DNA of 64,000 nt from Saccharibacillus sacchari DSM 19268 (GCF_000585395.1 NZ_KK073875.1:4642298-4706297), one strand, 5' to 3'. Counted from the stretch's first letter, positions 8,164 to 17,808 are shown. Notes: generated by a model from the sequence alone, not told the origin. Numbers and translations are program-made.

Positions 8164-8409
8164 TTATTCGGGTGCGATCACGACGTTGAGGTCGTGTTTT
8201 TCAAACACTTCAACCATAGCCGCTTTTGCCGCCTCGGCGTCCGGACCGATTACATGCAGCTCGTACTGTTGGCTGCTTACCAGCGTCGTGAACAATCCGA
8301 GGATGCTCTTGACGTCGATGTACTTGTTTTCGGATTGAAGAACGATCGAAGAAGAGAAGCGGGATGCGGTTTGCGCGATTTCGACAACCGCAGCGTTGTT
8401 TTTAGCCAT
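8164..8409 (-). CDS. HPr/Crh-like protein lacking the N-terminal strand and His15 region
   Basis: An 81-residue protein. Residues 4-70 align with residues from about 17 onward of HPr/Crh: AVVEIAQTASRFSSSIVLQS, then YIDVKSILGLFTTLVSSQQY and AEAAKAAMVEVFE. Ser35 in the VKSILGL motif corresponds to the regulatory Ser46 phosphorylated by HPr kinase. The first beta strand and the loop that would hold His15 are absent, so it cannot serve as a normal PTS phosphocarrier. Instead, ten extra residues (HDLNVVIAPE) follow the last helix. A Crh-like regulatory role through Ser35 is an inference. The ribosome site is GGAGGGATAAC and the gene is monocistronic. Confidence 0.75.
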   Translation of the reverse strand: MAKNNAAVVEIAQTASRFSSSIVLQSENKYIDVKSILGLFTTLVSSQQYELHVIGPDAEAAKAAMVEVFEKHDLNVVIAPE

Positions 8410-8530
8410 TGTTATCCCTCCGTCTTAGTTTCAAAATAATAGCTGGTGCTCACATGTTCCATGATAACTTGTATCCGCTTTCTTATCAACCGTTTTCCGC
8501 GTTTCTGAAACCTTTTGCGTGATTTAAAAA

Positions 8531-9646
8531 TTATTTCAAGTTTTCTGGATTCAAACATTCCAGTTCAGGAACAACGAAGATTCCGTCTTTGCGAATCAGT
8601 CGGTCGTCGAAATAAATCTCGCCGCCGCCGTACTCCGGACGTTGGATAAGCACGAGATCCCAGTGGATCGAAGAACGGTTGCCGTTATCCGCGATCTCGT
8701 AAGCTTGACCGGGCGTGAAGTGCAGGCTGCCCGCGATTTTTTCATCAAACAAAGTATCCTTCATCGGAGTCAGGATATATGGATTGAACCCGATCGCGAA
8801 TTCGCCGATATGGCGGGCGCCTTCGTCCGAATCGAGAATTTTGTTCAGCTTCTCTGTATCGTTGGACGTCGCTTCCACGATCTTTCCGTTTTCAAAACGG
8901 AACGTGACATTCTCAAAGGTAATGCCGTTGTAAACGCTGGCCGCGTTGTAGGCGATCGTGCCGTTGACGGAATCGCGAACCGGCGCCGTGTAGACTTCGC
9001 CGTCCGGAATGTTAGCCGTGCCGGAGCACTTGATTGCCGGAATGTTTTCGATGGAAAACGACAAGTCCGTGCCCGGGCTTACGATACGCACTTTCGATGT
9101 TTGGTTCATCAGTGCTTGCAGGGAATCCTGCGCACGGTCCATTTTGGCATAATCCAGATTGCAGACGTCGAAGTAGAAGTCTTCAAAGGCTTGCGTACTC
9201 ATATTCGCGAGCTGCGCCATGCTCGGGCTAGGATAACGCATGACGACCCATTTGGTATGCTTGACGCGCTGCTCGCTATGTACCGGATGATTGTAGAGCG
9301 AATTGTACATTTTCATCTTTTCTTCCGGTACATCGGCCAGCTCGTTCACATTTTCGCCCGAACGAATACCGATATAGCCTTGCATTTGCTTCATTCGGTT
9401 CAGATCCGTTTCCGCCCAAGTCCGGATCATGTCCTCCGTCGCATTCATCAGCATCGTACGCTGCACCATCTTATCGGTCAACAATACGAACGGATTGCCA
9501 CCCAGCGCCGCGATTTCTTCCACGACAGCTTGAAGCAGATCGCGCTCAGGTCCAATCATTTCAACCAGAATATTCTCGCCCGGTTGTACGTTAACGGAAT
9601 AACCCGCAAGCGTTTTGGCTAACTTTTGTACTCTAGGATCACGCAT
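8531..9646 (-). CDS. M29-family aminopeptidase (AmpS/PepS type)
   Basis: A 371-residue cytosolic metallo-aminopeptidase. The start MRDPRVQKLAKTLAGYSVNV has TGGAGGG upstream and gives the normal family N-terminus; a longer frame to 9721 is unsupported. Conserved M29 stretches include VQPGENILVEMIGPERDL, NIPDGEVYTAPVRDSVNGT with its metal-binding glutamate, GARHIGEFAIGFNPYI, and the histidine/aspartate pair near the end (GNRSSIHWDLVLIQRPEYGG). The enzyme removes N-terminal residues from peptides. It is monocistronic, with the terminator of the upstream cyclase gene about 155 bases before the start. Confidence 0.93.
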   Translation of the reverse strand: MRDPRVQKLAKTLAGYSVNVQPGENILVEMIGPERDLLQAVVEEIAALGGNPFVLLTDKMVQRTMLMNATEDMIRTWAETDLNRMKQMQGYIGIRSGENVNELADVPEEKMKMYNSLYNHPVHSEQRVKHTKWVVMRYPSPSMAQLANMSTQAFEDFYFDVCNLDYAKMDRAQDSLQALMNQTSKVRIVSPGTDLSFSIENIPAIKCSGTANIPDGEVYTAPVRDSVNGTIAYNAASVYNGITFENVTFRFENGKIVEATSNDTEKLNKILDSDEGARHIGEFAIGFNPYILTPMKDTLFDEKIAGSLHFTPGQAYEIADNGNRSSIHWDLVLIQRPEYGGGEIYFDDRLIRKDGIFVVPELECLNPENLK

Positions 9647-9802
9647 TGTATCTATTCCCTCCACGAATGGGCTCCGCTCTAACAGATCGGAATCCCTCTT
9701 AAATTGAACGACGGTCAACAAAAGGCGCCGCCGACGGCTTTACCATTGTAGCATTTCCCCCGCTTGAAGTCATGATTCATTCCGGCTTCCTTCGCAGAAA
9801 AC

Positions 9803-9852
9803 AAAAAAAGACGTTCCGTTAGGCTGCCAAGCCGCATCAGAACGTCTTTTTC
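9803..9852 (-). terminator. Terminator after the diguanylate cyclase gene
   Basis: AAAAAGACGTTC and GAACGTCTTTTT pair, with A-rich and T-rich flanks on both strands, about 40 bases past the cyclase stop. Confidence 0.85.
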
Positions 9853-9892
9853 GTTGGAATGCTTATACACCGCTTCGTATTCGTCATCCGAA

Positions 9893-11878
9893 TCACTCGG
9901 CCAACGCCGTATGAATTCGATTCCGGCCGCTATGCTTCGCTTGATACAAGGCCATATCCGCCCGGTAAAACAATGATTCTACGCTGATGGTCCCATTATC
10001 CTGCGACCATTCCGCGACCCCGCAGGAAACGGTGACCGAAGGGTCCGTTTCTTCCTCCACGAGACTGCGAATACGCTCGGCTACCAGCAGCGCTTCGTCC
10101 AACGTCGTTTCCGGGAAATAGATGGCCAACTCTTCCCCGCCCCAACGCGCCGAAACGTCAGTCATTCGGATCGAGCTTTTCATAATGCTGCTGATCTGCT
10201 GGAGAATCGAATCCCCGATCTGATGCCCGTACGTATCGTTGACCTGTTTGAAGCGATCGATATCGATAACGAGCAGCGCGCCCTTGGAACCTTCCAGTTG
10301 ATGGGCATGAATCCGCTCGTCCAGATGACGGCGTACATGCAGACCGGTCAGCGTATCGCGATTAGCCATGCGTTGAAGCTCGGCATGCAACGTCGCATTG
10401 CCCACCGCTAAGCCGATATGGGTCGATAACATTTGCAATAATTTAAAGTTTTCGTAAGAGAAGTAATGATGCTCCCGCTGAGCGAGCAGCACGGCACCCA
10501 TCGTTTTGCCATTGGAAATCAACGGGGCGGCGATCATGGAACGAGCTTCCCCCAATTCCATGAACCTCGAGGATACCGACGATTCCAGATAATCCGAAAC
10601 GATCAGCGGCTCCTGGGTACTTAGCACCTGTCCTCCGAACCCGTAGTCGCGGCTGAACGATGCGCCTTCAAGTTCGGATAAGTTGCATGCTACCACGTCA
10701 AAACGCTGCTCTTCCGGATTGTCTTTGACAATGCAGCAGTACTCTGCGCGGAAGATGCCCACCAATTCCTGGATCGCGAAAGAAAAGACGTCGCTGAGCT
10801 GCAAATTCTGATTCAAGCGCTTGGTCAGCTCATTGATCAGCAGCAATTCGCGAATCAGCAAATTGGATTGTTCGTACAATTTGGCATTTTCGAAAGCTTT
10901 GCCTGCCGTATCTGCAACCATGCCGAGCAAATGCGTGTCCAGGCGCTCCGGCGGCAGGTCGAGAAAGAAGTGGAACACTCCGTATACTCCCTGATGTCCG
11001 GCAAGCGGAAGAGCGACTTCGATTCTCTCCGGATGGCCCGGCGCAGGAATGCGTTCAACTTCAACGCTGCTCCGCATGAATGCGGTTGTGCAGATGTCCC
11101 TTTTTCGCTGATCCAATAAAAAGGCCTTCAACTGAGGGTTCGTGCTCTGGTAATCCTGCGTCATCAATAATTGGCAGCGCGCAGATGGATGCAAAACAAG
11201 CACGATACGAAGAAGCTCTTCCAATACGCCGTCGACGTTAAACTTGTCATACAACCGCCGAACCATGCGAAACAACGCCGAATCGCCGCTCAGCGCCGTC
11301 GCGCCGGCCTGCTTGGTGTACAGCGTATCGCGAATGAACGAATACTCCAGCCTCTGGTAAAAGCAGGTACGAAAATGAGCGCCGCCCATTTCAACCAAGC
11401 GCGGCATTCCGGCTGCTTCAGCTTCCGGAACCGAGCAACCTAGCACGGCAAATACGTCTCCGCCGCTTCGAGTGAAGATCGGAACTGCCAATGTTGCGCG
11501 GCCTCGCAAATACTCGCTTTCATGATGTTCCGGCGGAACGGTTACCGATTCCCTGCGCGCAAGGGACATCCATCCGGCATGCCGGGGTTCCTTTTTCAAC
11601 TGGAGAATCAAGTTCGGATCTCCGGCCGCCGCCTCGCCTTCATGGCTAAACAAAAACCATTCCACCTGCGGATCCTGCGAAAATCCCGCATTCTGCTCCT
11701 GCCAATCCGCGAAGCTCTCTCGAAGCAAAGCTTCTATATAAGGAAAATCGGCCGTACCGATGTCTACCGACTGAATCCAGAAAGACGGATCTTCGCGCGA
11801 AATGACAGGAAACAACGCTTCGCCGATTTCATCGCGCCGAATTTCTTCCACCGGGTTCTTCCCTGTGCGTTCGGACAT
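9893..11878 (-). CDS. GAF-domain diguanylate cyclase
   Basis: A 661-residue soluble protein. The start MSERTGKNPVEE follows AAGGAGAG. The N-terminal third has GAF-like sensor sequence; a clear GAF domain spans about residues 345-485 (LLINELTKRLNQNLQLSDVF, GFGGQVLSTQEPLIVSDYLE, SYENFKLLQMLSTHIGLAVG). The C-terminal GGDEF domain runs from about residue 490. Its active-site motif is GGEEL (580-584), and an RxxD inhibitory-site motif (RMTD, 571-574) sits five residues before it, as in product-inhibited cyclases. It should make cyclic di-GMP from two GTP. No membrane segment is seen. It is monocistronic, with a long hairpin in its leader. Confidence 0.92.
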   Translation of the reverse strand: MSERTGKNPVEEIRRDEIGEALFPVISREDPSFWIQSVDIGTADFPYIEALLRESFADWQEQNAGFSQDPQVEWFLFSHEGEAAAGDPNLILQLKKEPRHAGWMSLARRESVTVPPEHHESEYLRGRATLAVPIFTRSGGDVFAVLGCSVPEAEAAGMPRLVEMGGAHFRTCFYQRLEYSFIRDTLYTKQAGATALSGDSALFRMVRRLYDKFNVDGVLEELLRIVLVLHPSARCQLLMTQDYQSTNPQLKAFLLDQRKRDICTTAFMRSSVEVERIPAPGHPERIEVALPLAGHQGVYGVFHFFLDLPPERLDTHLLGMVADTAGKAFENAKLYEQSNLLIRELLLINELTKRLNQNLQLSDVFSFAIQELVGIFRAEYCCIVKDNPEEQRFDVVACNLSELEGASFSRDYGFGGQVLSTQEPLIVSDYLESSVSSRFMELGEARSMIAAPLISNGKTMGAVLLAQREHHYFSYENFKLLQMLSTHIGLAVGNATLHAELQRMANRDTLTGLHVRRHLDERIHAHQLEGSKGALLVIDIDRFKQVNDTYGHQIGDSILQQISSIMKSSIRMTDVSARWGGEELAIYFPETTLDEALLVAERIRSLVEEETDPSVTVSCGVAEWSQDNGTISVESLFYRADMALYQAKHSGRNRIHTALAE

Positions 11879-11915
11879 AACTTCTCTCCTTTGCCGAAAA
11901 CAATACCTAGCGCAA

Positions 11916-11957
11916 AGCCCGGTTTTTTGCAAAAAAAGAAGCTGCAAAAGCCGGGCT
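11916..11957 (-). promoter_or_regulatory. Long hairpin in the leader of the diguanylate cyclase gene
   Basis: AGCCCGGTTTTTTGCA (11916-11931) pairs with TGCAAAAGCCGGGCT (11943-11957) with one bulge, 38 bases upstream of the cyclase ATG. Neither side has a terminator T-run, and it does not match the cyclic-di-GMP riboswitch consensus I know. It may control transcription or translation of the gene; the role is inferred from position alone. Confidence 0.45.
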
Positions 11958-12104
11958 GGAATATTAGTAAAAATACCTCCTTCCTATATTACTCTTTTCG
12001 CCCCAGTTTTGCATCTTATTTTTCACTATTTCTACTCTTTATTGGGTCTTTCGGCTCAAGACGGTTATTACTTCGCCTATTTATTTTTTCTTTTCTTTTT
12101 AGCC

Positions 12105-12133
12105 TTGACTCCTTCCTCGTTATCCTATAAAAT
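12105..12133 (+). promoter_or_regulatory. Sigma-A promoter of rpsD
   Basis: TTGACT (12105-12110) and TAAAAT (12128-12133) are separated by 17 bases, preceding a leader of about 215 bases. Confidence 0.75.
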
Positions 12134-12138
12134 TTAAC

Positions 12139-12354
12139 GATGTATGAACGCCGGATACCTACGTATCCGGGTGTAACGGTGCGTCACCCTCACGCGTTTT
12201 GTTGCTATCGGGACAGCGGCTGAACTCTCCCGATATGAGTACGCTGATTCGTTTCTTCTATATGTAGAGAAGCGTCTCCGGCCTGCGTACGCGAAACAAA
12301 ATACGGCGCACACGCTTCCCCGGTCATTACACATGACAAAGGAGTTTTTCCAAT
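12139..12354 (+). promoter_or_regulatory. rpsD mRNA leader, probable S4 autoregulatory element
   Basis: A long untranslated leader separates the promoter from the rpsD ATG. It holds several pairing segments, for example CGGATAC with GTATCCG (about 12153-12169) and CGGGA with TCCCG near 12209-12233. In Firmicutes S4 represses its own mRNA by binding a structured leader, so this is the expected place. I cannot fold it against the Rfam model here. No open reading frame in it is credible. Confidence 0.6.
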
Positions 12355-12954
12355 ATGGCACGTTATACAGGTCCTAAATTCAAACTCAGCCGCCGCCTCG
12401 GTATTTCCCTGAGCGGTAACGGCAAAGATCTTAAGCGCAACTTCCCTCCGGGTCAACACGGCGCTAACCAACGCAGAAAACAAAGCAACTACGGCATGCA
12501 GCTTCAAGAAAAGCAAAAGCTGCGCCACATGTACGGTCTGGGCGAGAAGCAATTCCGCACATTGTTCGCAAAAGCACAAAAAATGCAAGGTATCGCCGGC
12601 GAGAACTTCATGTTCCTGCTGGAAAGCCGTTTGGACAACCTCGTTTACCGTCTGGGCTTCGCTAACTCCCGCGCAGGCGCGCGTCAGTTGGTTGCTCACG
12701 GTCACGTGACTGTTAACGGCAAAAAAGTCGACATCGCTTCTTACGCTGTCAGCCTTGGCGACGTAATCGGTCTTCGTGAAAAAAGCCGCGGCCTGTCTTC
12801 GATCAAAGAAGCTCTGGAAAACCGCAACCATGTACCTGGTTATGTCGAGTACAACGAAGCGGCTCTGGAAGGTAAATACCTTCGTTTGCCTGAGCGTGCG
12901 GAACTGTCGCAAGAAATCGATGAGAAGCAAATCGTCGAGTTCTACAACCGTTAA
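12355..12954 (+). CDS. rpsD: Small-subunit ribosomal protein S4
   Basis: A 199-residue protein starting [20 protein letters not shown], with the S4 N-terminal domain ([20 protein letters not shown]) and the S4 RNA-binding domain at about residues 90-150 ([40 protein letters not shown]). It binds 16S rRNA early in 30S assembly and autoregulates its own synthesis. AAAGGAG precedes the ATG. It lacks the zinc-finger cysteines of the C+ form. It is expressed alone from a strong promoter through a long leader and followed by a terminator. Confidence 0.98.
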   Translation: MARYTGPKFKLSRRLGISLSGNGKDLKRNFPPGQHGANQRRKQSNYGMQLQEKQKLRHMYGLGEKQFRTLFAKAQKMQGIAGENFMFLLESRLDNLVYRLGFANSRAGARQLVAHGHVTVNGKKVDIASYAVSLGDVIGLREKSRGLSSIKEALENRNHVPGYVEYNEAALEGKYLRLPERAELSQEIDEKQIVEFYNR

Positions 12955-12971
12955 TCGCAAGTCCGCTTTAT

Positions 12972-13000
12972 ACTCGCAAGCTTCGCGCTTGCGGGTATTT
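12972..13000 (+). terminator. Terminator after rpsD
   Basis: ACTCGCAAGC pairs with GCTTGCGGGT around a short loop, followed by ATTTTTTAT. Confidence 0.9.
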
Positions 13001-13175
13001 TTTATATCCGGCAGCTTGACCAAGTTAAACGTAAAGTTGCTTAGCCCCTTTTTCCGGCGTTTTTTTCCCGGTCTGCGCAAATCCCTCCTTCTTAGGCCCT
13101 CCTCCCCATTTCATATGCTGTTTTTCTTGTTTTTGTGCTATAATAAGCCCTGTCCAAAAGGAGGAAGATACGCCA

Positions 13176-16100
13176 ATGGCTGATGAGAACAAAAAGCCCA
13201 AAACGAAACCTCCCGTCAAGAAAAGATCTTTTTTCCGCAAAACGCTGACCTTCTTTAAATGGGTCGTCATTCTGGGTTTTGCAGCGGTTCTTTTCGGAGG
13301 AGGCGCGGCAACGGGGTATGTAACCTCCATACTCAAAGATGAGCCGGTGCGCACCAGAGCATCCATTGAACAGGCCATCGACGAGAACGCGATTACGGGC
13401 TTCGCTTATTTTCGGGACAGCTCCCCGATCGGTCAACTTCGTACTGACGAAGATCGCAGGCCGGTCGTTTACGACCAGATTCCGGAAAGTGTTATCGATG
13501 CGCTGGTTTCGATCGAAGACAAAAGCTTTTACGAGCATCCCGGCATTGATACAAAGGGTACGCTTCGCGCCGTCAAGCAGAAGCTGCTCAACGAACCGGT
13601 ACAGACCGGCGGCAGTACGCTGACTCAACAGCTTGCGCGGCGGGTGTTTTTAAGTTTGGATAAGACGAACGATCGCAAGATCAAAGAAATCCTGTTGTCC
13701 CTTCGCATGGAACGCTTCTTGTCCAAGGAAGAGATCATGACGGCTTATCTGAACAAGATGCCGTTCGGCAAAGGCTCGGCAGGGTATAATCTGTTCGGCG
13801 TGAAGGCGGCGGCCAAAGGCATTTTCGGCCTTAGCGACCCTTCGCAGCTCAATCTGGCCCAATCCGCTTATTTATCGGGACTTCCGCAGCTTCCGACTAC
13901 GTATTCCGCTTTTGACAGCCAAGGCAATTTTAACGAAAAAGGCTTCAAAAACGCGGTCAGCCGCCAACATCGCGTATTGGAAAATATGCTGGAGGACGGC
14001 AAGATCACGCAGAGCGAGCATGATGAAGCATTGGAATTCGATCTGCAAAGCTCTTTGGCAGGCCAAACGCCGAAAGCGTATGCGACTTATCCGTACTTGA
14101 TGGCGGAAGTCGAACGCGAAGCGACAAAGATTATCATGACGCTGCAAAATCCTAGCGGCGACGATGCTTCTTCAGAAGGAACCTCTTCTTACGAAGCAGC
14201 CAATCAAATGCTGTTGACCGGCGGTTATCGCGTGTACACGACGATCGACCGGGATATTTACAAAACGATGCGCGGCGTGGCGGAAAACCCGTCCAACTTC
14301 GGCGCGGCCGATCCGCAAGGTCTTCCGCAGCAGCTTGCCGCAAGCCTTGTCGATCAAAAAACAGGCGCGGTCATCGGCATGATCGAAGGCCGCAGCTTCA
14401 GCACGCTGGAGATGAACCTGTCCACCCAAATGAAGCGCCAACCGGGATCGACGATGAAACCGATCGCCGCTTACCTGCCGGCGCTGGACACCGGATTGAT
14501 TCAGCCGGCGGGAGTGGTCGACGACGCGCCGATCATTTTGCAGACGGGATCGACTTACCATATCCCGAAAAACGCCAACGGACGTTATCAAGGACTCGTG
14601 ACGGCGCGTTATGCGCTTAATCAGTCCCTGAATATTCCCGCGCTCAAATTGTTCAACGAAAAAGTGGGCATCGACAACGCTTGGGCATTCGCCAAAAAGC
14701 TCGGCATCACGACGATTACCGATACCGACTATAAAGCCCAAACGGGCGTGCTCGGCGGTATGAGCCAAGGCGTCACCGTCAAGGAGCTGACCGGCGCTTA
14801 CGCGGCGATCGGCAACGGCGGCGAGTTCAACGAGACCTACATGATCGAAAAGATCGTAGACTCGAAAGGCAATATTGTCTACAAACACCAAGTCAACCCG
14901 AGCCGAGTATTCTCCGAGCAGACGGCTTACCTGATGACAGATATGCTGGAGAGCGTAATCAGTGACGGAACAGGCAACGCCCGCGGCAGCAGCATTCCGC
15001 AAATGTTCAATCAATACGGCAACATCGCGGTCGCAGGCAAGACCGGATCGACGCAAGATTACGGCGACGTTTGGTTTATGGGCTTCACTCCCGACGTTAC
15101 GCTGGGCGTATGGTCCGGTTATAACGAGCCCGTCAATACGATGAATGACGATAAAGGGCGCGCACGGGTCCTATGGGCGACGATCATGAACGAATTGACG
15201 TCTTCACGTCCGGAACTCTTCCCTACGACGACATTCGCGGAACCCGAAGGTATCGTCAGCAAAACGGTGTCCGGTTTCAGCGGCAAGCTGCCGACGGAAT
15301 TGACCGTTCAATCAGGCAAGCTGGTCACGGATATTTTCAACGAAAAATACGTGCCGACCGATTACGACGACGGGCTCGTTAACGCCAAGTATATTGTGTA
15401 TAACGGCGTTAACTACGTGCCTCATCCGGAAACGCCGGACGATATGGTTCTGAAAAAAGTAACCGTCAATCGCGAAAAACCGATCAACCAACTCATTATC
15501 GAACTTAAAAACGCGTTATCCAAAATGCGTAACGCTCAACCGCTGGACTACTATATTCCGGCCGATGCGGGCGTGGATATGCCGAAGGAAGTCGATCCGC
15601 GCAGCGATGACGGTTCAGCCCCTTCCGCCCCGGTCAATGTCTGGATGAACAATTCCGGTACGGCGATCGCGTTCACGGCCAATTGGGAAAACGACGTCGT
15701 CGGCTACCGCTTGTACAGTTCATGGGACGGCGGCGGTTCCTTCCAATATGCCGGAGCCGTTCGAACAGGAGAGTTCTTGCAATTCCAAATCTCTCCAAGT
15801 TCGGCAATCCACTACGTGGTTGCAGTCGATGTAGCCGGCAATGAATCGGCACCGAGCCGAAAGGTAGGAGCAGCATACAGCCCGCCTCCTTCCGCGAATG
15901 AAAGTACGGAGGTTCCAACGGAGCAACCGGTGGTTGAAGGCACCGTAGTTCCGAACGACACTACCGAAGAATCGCCGGAAACCGAAACGCCGGTTGAAGA
16001 AGGACAACCGATCGGCGAGCTTGGCGGCGGAAGCAGCGACCCGACCGAACAGCCCGAAGAGACTCCGGTCGAAGAAGAAGCGCCTCCTGCGGCTGTCACG

Positions 16101-16367
16101 GCTCCGGTCGCTCCGGAACAGCTTCAAGGCAGCGCTTCGGCTTCCGGCGTTCAATTAAGCTGGAAAGCATCGGAAGGCGCCACTTCGTACACGATCTACT
16201 ACAGTGCGGCAGCGGATGGTCCGTTCACGGCAATCGGAAACTCTGCTTCGGCTTCGTTCACGTATACCGCTCAAGCCCCGTTTGAAGCTTTCTTCAAAAT
16301 ATCGGCTTCCAACGAAGCCGGCGAATCGCCGCAGTCGCAGACGCTGCACTCGGCGGCCAGCCAGTAA
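13176..16367 (+). CDS. Class A penicillin-binding protein with C-terminal fibronectin type III modules
   Basis: A 1063-residue bifunctional peptidoglycan synthase. A basic N-terminus is followed by one membrane anchor (about residues 27-52). The GT51 glycosyltransferase domain has Glu114 in SIEDKSFYEHPGID and GGSTLTQQLARRVFL. The transpeptidase domain carries STMK (active serine about 425), SLN (about 483) and KTG (about 621). After residue 780 come a fibronectin type III-like module (VNVWMNNSGTAIAFTANWEN), an acidic Thr/Pro/Glu linker (about 910-965) and a second such module (LQGSASASGVQLSWKASEG). It polymerises and cross-links glycan outside the membrane. AAAGGAGG precedes the ATG, and TATAAT lies at 13139-13144. 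Confidence 0.94.
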   Translation: MADENKKPKTKPPVKKRSFFRKTLTFFKWVVILGFAAVLFGGGAATGYVTSILKDEPVRTRASIEQAIDENAITGFAYFRDSSPIGQLRTDEDRRPVVYDQIPESVIDALVSIEDKSFYEHPGIDTKGTLRAVKQKLLNEPVQTGGSTLTQQLARRVFLSLDKTNDRKIKEILLSLRMERFLSKEEIMTAYLNKMPFGKGSAGYNLFGVKAAAKGIFGLSDPSQLNLAQSAYLSGLPQLPTTYSAFDSQGNFNEKGFKNAVSRQHRVLENMLEDGKITQSEHDEALEFDLQSSLAGQTPKAYATYPYLMAEVEREATKIIMTLQNPSGDDASSEGTSSYEAANQMLLTGGYRVYTTIDRDIYKTMRGVAENPSNFGAADPQGLPQQLAASLVDQKTGAVIGMIEGRSFSTLEMNLSTQMKRQPGSTMKPIAAYLPALDTGLIQPAGVVDDAPIILQTGSTYHIPKNANGRYQGLVTARYALNQSLNIPALKLFNEKVGIDNAWAFAKKLGITTITDTDYKAQTGVLGGMSQGVTVKELTGAYAAIGNGGEFNETYMIEKIVDSKGNIVYKHQVNPSRVFSEQTAYLMTDMLESVISDGTGNARGSSIPQMFNQYGNIAVAGKTGSTQDYGDVWFMGFTPDVTLGVWSGYNEPVNTMNDDKGRARVLWATIMNELTSSRPELFPTTTFAEPEGIVSKTVSGFSGKLPTELTVQSGKLVTDIFNEKYVPTDYDDGLVNAKYIVYNGVNYVPHPETPDDMVLKKVTVNREKPINQLIIELKNALSKMRNAQPLDYYIPADAGVDMPKEVDPRSDDGSAPSAPVNVWMNNSGTAIAFTANWENDVVGYRLYSSWDGGGSFQYAGAVRTGEFLQFQISPSSAIHYVVAVDVAGNESAPSRKVGAAYSPPPSANESTEVPTEQPVVEGTVVPNDTTEESPETETPVEEGQPIGELGGGSSDPTEQPEETPVEEEAPPAAVTAPVAPEQLQGSASASGVQLSWKASEGATSYTIYYSAAADGPFTAIGNSASASFTYTAQAPFEAFFKISASNEAGESPQSQTLHSAASQ

Positions 16368-16431
16368 GAAGTAGAATTCGGCAATCGATCAGCAATCTTC
16401 TGGCCCGGCTCGCACGGAAACTTGTTTGATG

Positions 16432-16478
16432 AAAAAGGCTGTCCCGGTACCGAATTTCGGTGACGGGACAGCCTTTTT
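16432..16478. terminator. Bidirectional terminator between the PBP gene and ccpA
   Basis: AAAAAGGCTGTCCCG pairs with CGGGACAGCCTTTTT around a 16-base loop that itself can pair (GGTACCGAA / TTCGGTG). It stands between convergent genes. Confidence 0.88.
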
Positions 16479-16524
16479 GTGTCTGAGCAACAATCGAATC
16501 CTTTACGATTGCGATGGAATAGGT

Positions 16525-16554
16525 AATGCCCGCAACCATACGGTTGCGGGCATT
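16525..16554. other. Perfect 13-bp hairpin between ccpA and the terminator
   Basis: AATGCCCGCAACC and GGTTGCGGGCATT are separated by four bases. No T-run follows on either strand, so it is not a textbook terminator. It lies about 90 bases past the ccpA stop and may protect the 3' end of the ccpA mRNA; that is a guess. Confidence 0.45.
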
Positions 16555-16643
16555 GTCCGTTTCGTCAAGCTGCTGCTTGACTTCTTCATCCGTTGCGCCC
16601 ATAAGCGCGATCGGATTATTTATTCTACTCATTCAAAAGTCGC

Positions 16644-17654
16644 CTAGTCGTTTACACGAGCGACGGACAGACGGAGAATCGTTTCATGCGGCAGGATCAC
16701 CTGCGAGTTTTCCACGTTCTCCTTCTTCATCAGCTTGGTTAACAAACGCATCGCTACCGCACCGATGTCATACATCGGTTGAGCGACCGTCGTCAGCTGA
16801 GGACGCACCATCGAAGCCATATGAATATTGTCGACGCTGATGATCGAGAAGTCATCCGGGACTTTGTAGCCTTCGTCCTGAATGCTGTGAATCGCGCCGA
16901 TTGCCATTTCATCCGTCGCCGCGAAGATCGCGGTCGGCTTATGCTTCAGGCCGAGGAAATACTTCATCGCTTCCACGCCGGACTCGTAACGATAATTGCC
17001 GATCCGAACCAGATCTTCCTGATACTCGATGCCTGCTGTTTCCAGCGCGCGTTTGTATCCTTGGAAGCGGGAGTAACCGTTTGCGGGATCTTGCAGCGTA
17101 CCGCTGATCATGGCGATTTCGCGGTGTCCGTGACGCACGAGCGTGCTCACTGCATCAAATGCAGCCGCTTCGTGATCGATGTCAACCGACGGAATCGTAC
17201 CGTTTTCATCTTTGGTCGCGCAAAGAACGATCGGCACGGATGCCGTCTGGAACGCTTGAACATGATCTTCGGTGATCGTTCCGCCCATGAACAGCAGACC
17301 GTCCACTTGCTTTTCAAGCAGCGTATTGATAACGCGAATTTCCTTGTCTTTCTTTTTGTCGGCATTACATAAAATAATATTGTAATGGTACATGTTGGCG
17401 ATATCTTCGATGCCGCGTGCAATTTCAGCGAAAATCGAGTTCGAAATATCAGGAATGACCACACCGACCGTTGTCGTCTTCTTGCTTGCCAGGCCGCGTG
17501 CAACCGCATTCGGACGGTAGCCGAGACGTTCGATAGCCTCGTATACCTTTTTGCGGGTTTGCGGCTTTACGTTAGGGTTGTTGTTTACGACCCGCGAAAC
17601 GGTGGCCATCGAGACTCCAGCTTCACGCGCCACATCATAAATAGTTACCGTCAC
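16644..17654 (-). CDS. ccpA: Catabolite control protein A (LacI/GalR family)
   Basis: A 336-residue global regulator of carbon metabolism. The start chosen is GTG (complement of 17652-17654), giving [15 protein letters not shown], because GGAGAG lies seven bases upstream; an ATG 15 bases earlier overlaps that ribosome site. Residues 3-58 form the LacI helix-turn-helix with the CcpA-specific stretch [15 protein letters not shown] and the hinge [20 protein letters not shown]. The effector domain follows, ending in [20 protein letters not shown], which is diagnostic of CcpA. With HPr-Ser-P or Crh-Ser-P it binds cre sites. It is monocistronic. Confidence 0.96.
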   Translation of the reverse strand: MTVTIYDVAREAGVSMATVSRVVNNNPNVKPQTRKKVYEAIERLGYRPNAVARGLASKKTTTVGVVIPDISNSIFAEIARGIEDIANMYHYNIILCNADKKKDKEIRVINTLLEKQVDGLLFMGGTITEDHVQAFQTASVPIVLCATKDENGTIPSVDIDHEAAAFDAVSTLVRHGHREIAMISGTLQDPANGYSRFQGYKRALETAGIEYQEDLVRIGNYRYESGVEAMKYFLGLKHKPTAIFAATDEMAIGAIHSIQDEGYKVPDDFSIISVDNIHMASMVRPQLTTVAQPMYDIGAVAMRLLTKLMKKENVENSQVILPHETILRLSVARVND

Positions 17655-17776
17655 ATCTTTTCTCTCCATTGCCAGTAAATTTTTCAATCAGGTTTCAATG
17701 AATTACTTTCAAGCTTTCATTAGTACCATGATACGATAAATTTGCTTAGTGCGCAATGTTAACGCTTCACTTTTTC

Positions 17777-17808
17777 CAAAAAAGGCGACTGTCCTAAGAC
17801 AGTGCCTC
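17777..17808 (-). terminator. Terminator overlapping the ytxJ-like stop codon
   Basis: On the minus strand AGGCACTGTC pairs with GACAGTCGCCT (one bulge), and TTTTTT follows. The stop codon of the ytxJ-like gene falls in the loop. Confidence 0.85.

Noticed and set aside
12205-13080. Long open frame antisense to rpsD
   Set aside because: It is a shadow caused by the codon bias of rpsD, which is a certain gene on the other strand.
16294-16632. Open frame on the minus strand after ccpA, beginning MSRINNPIALMGATDEEVKQ
   Set aside because: It has no ribosome site, runs through a perfect hairpin and a terminator, and continues antisense into the PBP gene; the readable first part is too short to support a gene.
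17757-17771. Possible cre site (TGAAGCGTTAACA on the minus strand) near the end of the ytxJ-like gene
   Set aside because: It is one base short of the consensus and lies downstream of a stop codon, beyond a terminator; the distance to ccpA's start also makes a role there uncertain.
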